64,000 bases of DNA from Ligustrum vulgare (taxonomy: Eukaryota; Streptophyta; Magnoliopsida; Lamiales; Oleaceae). Location of the stretch: positions 40,704,129 through 40,768,128 of the forward strand of contig OY743180.1 in NCBI GenBank assembly GCA_963555705.1. The letters run 5' to 3'. This document shows positions 61,001 to 64,000 of this stretch, piece after piece. The position numbers and the translations under genes are program-made. Position 1 is the stretch's first letter, and each line of letters begins with the position of its first letter. A model generated the notes under the pieces. The model was not told the origin of the DNA. It did no database searches and saw only the letters and a list, made by a program, of their open reading frames with translations.

Positions 61001-61050
61001 AAGTTTGGTAAAACAAGTCTTTAAAGTGTGAAAATTTCTCGATCGCTGCA
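58012..61050 (-). repeat. 5' LTR of the nested gypsy element
   Basis: Sister of 52958-56166. Contains a 242-codon open frame on minus (59934-59206) rich in Pro, Ser, Thr, Asn and basic residues, which is broken in the other LTR and matches nothing I recognise. The segment 58757-59030 is inverted between the two LTRs. Confidence 0.88.
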
Positions 61051-61608
61051 AAAATGGTAGCCCGCCATTGAGACTTTTAAAGACTCTCTAATAGTCAAAA
61101 AAAAAAAAAAAAAAAATCTAAAGCAAAATCTTATTACTTTCATCAATGTATATTTGGAAAAAATAAAAAATTATAAATGTGTAAGGAGAAAACACATTGT
61201 ATTGATTGCATCAATGTCCAAAAATGCAAGAAAAATATTGATAACCAAACATTTGAAGAAATATGATCGTCAAAGAAAGTAAAGCTTATATCATAAAGAA
61301 ATATATGCACAAATTATTTATTTTTTTAATTTTTTTTATTGATATGAGAAATACGATTTATTTTCTTCCATTCTTGTGGATGATTTGGACATACAAGAAT
61401 TTGTTTAAAATATTACATTTTGTAGGCATTTTTCTTCAACAAATGAAAGTATTTAAAGTCTTCAAAAGTCTTTAAGAAATTTCTACAGAAGTCCACTGAT
61501 GGCTTTTGTAATTCTTAACAAATCCACGGAAGTCTATTGAAAGTTCATAAAATCCACAAAAGTCTCCAAAAGCCTTTAAAAGTCACAATTAAATACACCC
61601 CCCCTAAA

Positions 61609-62047
61609 TTTTGTGCTATTGTTGATATTAGTGAGTTTAGTATCTTTTTGTGTTTTTTGCAATGAACATATGCCGTTATACTAGTTTAACGCTCCATTCG
61701 GCAACTTTAAGCTGCAATTTTTTTAAAGATAAAATGTGTGCTTAAAAATTGGATAGAGAAAATATGTGTGATTAAAAAGTGATATGAGAAATTATGTAAT
61801 TTAAAAATTGCCTCCGTTTAGTTACCATAGTTTTTTTTGGTTTATAAATGAATTTATAAACTTCACAATTTTTTCAAACAACTTTTCAGCTATTTTAAAC
61901 TGTTTATTTATAATTTTAATGAAATTCATTGTCAATGATGATGTCTTAAAATGTTTCAAATTTGGTCCCAAATTGTATTATGGTTCAAAATAGACTATAG
62001 TTGATGTATTATATGTGTATGCATGCACATGTAGGGACTACTCAAAA
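61609..62047. other. AT-rich intergenic DNA
   Basis: No gene found between the TIR transposon and the Helitron end. CGCTCCATTCGGCAACTTTAA at 61690 could be a worn MITE end but has no convincing partner. Confidence 0.35.
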
Positions 62048-62059
62048 CTAGTTTCACAC

Positions 62060-62074
62060 CCGTGCGATGCACGG
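62060..62074 (-). other. Helitron 3' terminal hairpin
   Basis: A perfect six-base-pair stem CCGTGC/GCACGG with loop ATC, followed by GTGTGAAACTAG and T; matches the consensus hairpin and CTRR end of plant Helitrons. Confidence 0.9.
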
Positions 62075-62182
62075 ACATATTATGTGGTTAAAAAAATGTA
62101 CTCAAGTAGAACAATTGTAAAAAAAAATCAGAAAAACTAACAAAAATTGTGCATTAGTAAAAACAATAATAAGTATTTAGTA

Positions 62183-62850
62183 TTACAATTTTTGAAAGAT
62201 CTCCTTATACACGACATTTTTCATCACATTTGTTGGATTCCCATTGTCATCGCATATCAATATCTTCAGACCAGCATGATTAGTGACTCTCGAAACTGCT
62301 ACATGCCCATGACTGAAAACTGGTATTTTAAGGAAAAGTGCCACATGGAAAAGTGATTGACCTTAACTCTAATTAATGGTCATAGCATACGACACAATCA
62401 ACGAAAGCCTTTTTCTTTGAAATGTAAAAGGTAATCTCGTGTCTCATGAAGTCAATGACAGCCTTGATATTAATACTTTGTCCCCAGCATTGCTTCCGGA
62501 CAATGACAGCCTTCAACTCAAGTGCACGATCTTCTTGGCCAAGACTTTGTAGTCTCATATTTTTTGTCAATTTCAGAACCTTGTAATGTGTCCATAAGTA
62601 TGACAAATTAATGGTTGTAGGCTCAATGTTTTGTCTACTCCCTTTTGGAATAACAGATAGAATCTGTTGAAAATCGAAGCTAAAGACAATTGTTTTCCCT
62701 CCAAATGGTTGATTGTAGTGAAGTGGATTGTGTAGTCTTAATATGTCGCGCAAAGTTCTGCCTCAAAAGAGTGTCTGTGCATCATTGGCAACTTGTCCCA
62801 AATTATAAGCTTTTTTTTTTTAATTATGAGCTTTGCAAGTTCGCTTCCCT
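62183..62850 (-). pseudogene. Helitron Pif1-like helicase, C-terminal part
   Basis: On minus, broken frames give KLIIWDKLPMMHRHSFEA (about 62815, the Walker B region, usually IIWDEAPM; here Glu and Ala are changed). FGGKTIVFSFDFQQILSVIP, KGSRQNIEPTTINLSYLW and LKLTKNMRLQ (62710-62540) follow. The end is HGHVAVSRVTNHAGLKILIC then DDNGNPTNVMKNVVYKEIFQ (62315-62186) with a natural stop at 62183. These are the Pif1-family helicase blocks of the Helitron RepHel protein, which would unwind DNA in rolling-circle transposition. Frameshifts, an internal deletion and changed catalytic residues make it dead. Confidence 0.88.
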
Positions 62851-62885
62851 AGCAGATATTGCATGTTGAGTCTTCATTATGGTTC

Positions 62886-63113
62886 TTAAGTAAAGTAGGA
62901 CAAATGCAATTTAGTAATTCGTTGCAATAAACTTGTGCGGGTCTCAATGATAATATCCCTATCACCAGAAATGGTTTCGAAATCACCAAAAATCAATAGT
63001 GCAACGTCATCTTTATTTGGAAGGTTATAATGCCTACCGTTATCATTTCGTCTTCTAATGAGTCTAAACCCAACATTTTCAGATTCCTCCTTACGCATAG
63101 TCTCTTGAACCAT
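62886..63113 (-). pseudogene. Helitron N-terminal (Rep-associated) fragment
   Basis: A minus-strand frame reads ESENVGFRLIRRRNDNGRHY, NLPNKDDVALLIFGDFE and RDIIIETRTSLLQRITKLHL, which matches the block that precedes the Helitron-like N domain in plant Helitron proteins (usually ending QRISELHPSYxPLQYPLLFP). The Rep HUH motif itself lies further downstream in intact proteins and is missing here because of the deletion up to 62850. Confidence 0.8.
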
Positions 63114-63160
63114 CCTAAATTATTTCACAAGAACATTGCGTTCATCCAACTTATTTTTTT

Positions 63161-64000
63161 ATATATATGTTACAATTTCCTCGTGCAAGATGCTTCCACT
63201 AGAGGCTTGTCTAAAACCATAAATGAAGAAAATGAAAGAAAATTAAAATTTTGGAAATTGGTATTCCTATGCAATATGTAAATTAAATGTGTGTTTCGTA
63301 TTATTTAAAAAGAGTTTTTTGAAATGAATAGTGATTTTTAGGAGAATTGAAGATTGAGATATGATTGAAAAGTCAAATATTATGGGCTAACCGTGGACCA
63401 ACATGAATTGTAAAATTTTTTCTAAAATTGTATAGCCTCTATGAGTATCGTTCTGCACACTGAATTAATATTTTGCTGGACTTATTGATTTCAAATTTAG
63501 GGTTCATTTGAATAGGGTTTCTATTCCCATGGCGAGGATTTACTTTAGAGTTTTGATTTCGATTCTCAATTAAGAGTTTCTACGAATCTGGCTTGTAGAT
63601 TCTTTCGTACTATATGTATAAAAATCCAGATCCTGATTCTATGAAGTGGGTGTTTAGTCAATAATTCTCAAGCTCTCAAGAATTCGTAAGATACTAAATT
63701 TTATTGCATTCTAAGCTCATATTAGTTTGTGGTGTTTGGGTTATATTGTCATCTTTATCACTTCAAGCATTGCTCTGTTTTGAGGATTAATTATGAGGAG
63801 AAAATATCAAGTAGCACACATAAGATTTCTATTACATCAGTTGACTCAGTCACTCTTTAATATCCAGTTTTACCTTTTGAACTTGCTGACGACGACTGAA
63901 ATCAACTTGGATATTCTAGCTGCTTATCTGGCTTCCTCTCTCCCTCATTCTAGCCATGTTGGTGCGTGCATGGTTTTTGGTTCTTAAGAATAAAAGACTT
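63161..64000. other. Intergenic DNA, no gene recognised
   Basis: AT-rich sequence to the window edge. A 64-codon frame at 63793-63987 has no motif. AGGGTTCATTTGAATAGGG at 63499 resembles the MITE end at 19487 but no partner was found. Confidence 0.35.

Larger units (their letters stand above)
52958..61050 (-). mobile_element. Ty3/gypsy element with 3-kb LTRs, nested in the TIR transposon
   Basis: Direct LTRs at 52958-56166 (3' LTR) and about 58012-61050 (5' LTR), element on minus. The 5-bp duplication AAAAT is at 52953-52957 and 61051-61055. The plus-strand ends are TGTAACGCCCCGGATTC and GATCGCTGCA. A tRNA-Met primer site is at 57997-58008, and a purine-rich TAAGTGGAGAAGGT lies before the 3' LTR (minus). 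Only about 1.8 kb of internal DNA remains, with one RT fragment. LTR size and GGGGCGTTA(C)A end suggest a Tekay-like chromovirus. The LTRs differ by a 270-base inversion. Confidence 0.85.
52625..61603. mobile_element. Non-autonomous TIR DNA transposon (about 0.9 kb without its guest)
   Basis: The left terminus GTGTATATTTAATTGTGTC then TTTTAAAGACTT (from about 52627) matches, inverted, the right terminus near 61565-61603 (GTGTATTTAATTGTGACTTT then TAAAGG). CTAAA stands outside both ends (52620-52624, 61604-61608). Subterminal AAAGACTTTT- and ATTCAATTG-like motifs recur inward on both sides. Removing the gypsy element at 52958-61050 leaves about 890 bases with no coding. The superfamily is not assigned. 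Confidence 0.65.
62048..63160 (-). mobile_element. Helitron, 3' part with decayed helicase
   Basis: On minus the 3' end is CTAG at 62051-62048 followed by T. It is preceded by the hairpin CCGTGC-ATC-GCACGG (62074-62060) eight bases inward, the standard Helitron terminus. Upstream on the same strand lie helicase and Helitron N-terminal fragments. The Helitron 5' end was not found and may be deleted. Confidence 0.85.

Overview
This is nuclear DNA of a higher plant, very probably a eudicot. It is AT-rich, and nearly all recognisable coding sequence is transposable-element protein of plant lineages: Athila-type and Tekay-type Ty3/gypsy, Ty1/copia, L1-type LINE, CACTA with TNP2, and Helitron. The only host-type gene is one broken F-box gene. 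I could not place the species.

Layout. 1-5 kb: copia remnants (gag/integrase on minus, RT/RNase H on plus), a 450-bp copia-type LTR with its primer site, and two repeat tracts. 5-9 kb: a gutted Athila-type element with two LTRs. 10.6-17.9 kb: one LINE cut in two by a Tekay-type LTR plus internal remnant. 18-22 kb: a degenerate minisatellite, a MITE and a lone Athila-type LTR. 22.4-39.9 kb: a gag-pro-only Athila-type element on minus whose 3' LTR holds an 8.8-kb CACTA transposon. The intact 5' LTR shows the empty site and confirms the 3-bp target duplication (AGA). The CACTA carries a TNP2 transposase gene and a multi-exon gene joining a Ptta/En/Spm domain to a C48 (Ulp1-like) protease domain; both have in-frame stops.

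40-49 kb: an old copia element (5-bp duplication ATTAT) holding a Tekay integrase-plus-LTR fragment and a solo Tekay-type LTR (duplication TTAGT). Its leader carries an array of short hairpins. 50.9-52.5 kb: the F-box pseudogene with two internal duplications. 52.6-61.6 kb: a small inverted-terminus DNA transposon split by an 8.1-kb gypsy element (duplication AAAAT) whose LTRs differ by an inversion of about 270 bp. 62-63.2 kb: the 3' part of a Helitron with a textbook 3' hairpin and CTAG end.

Relative history from nesting: the 40-49 kb copia predates its two gypsy guests; the Athila-type element predates the CACTA; the 0.9-kb TIR element predates its gypsy guest; the LINE predates the Tekay insertion. 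None of the element genes looks intact, so any mobility would depend on proteins supplied elsewhere. All calls come from reading the sequence; no database search was run.
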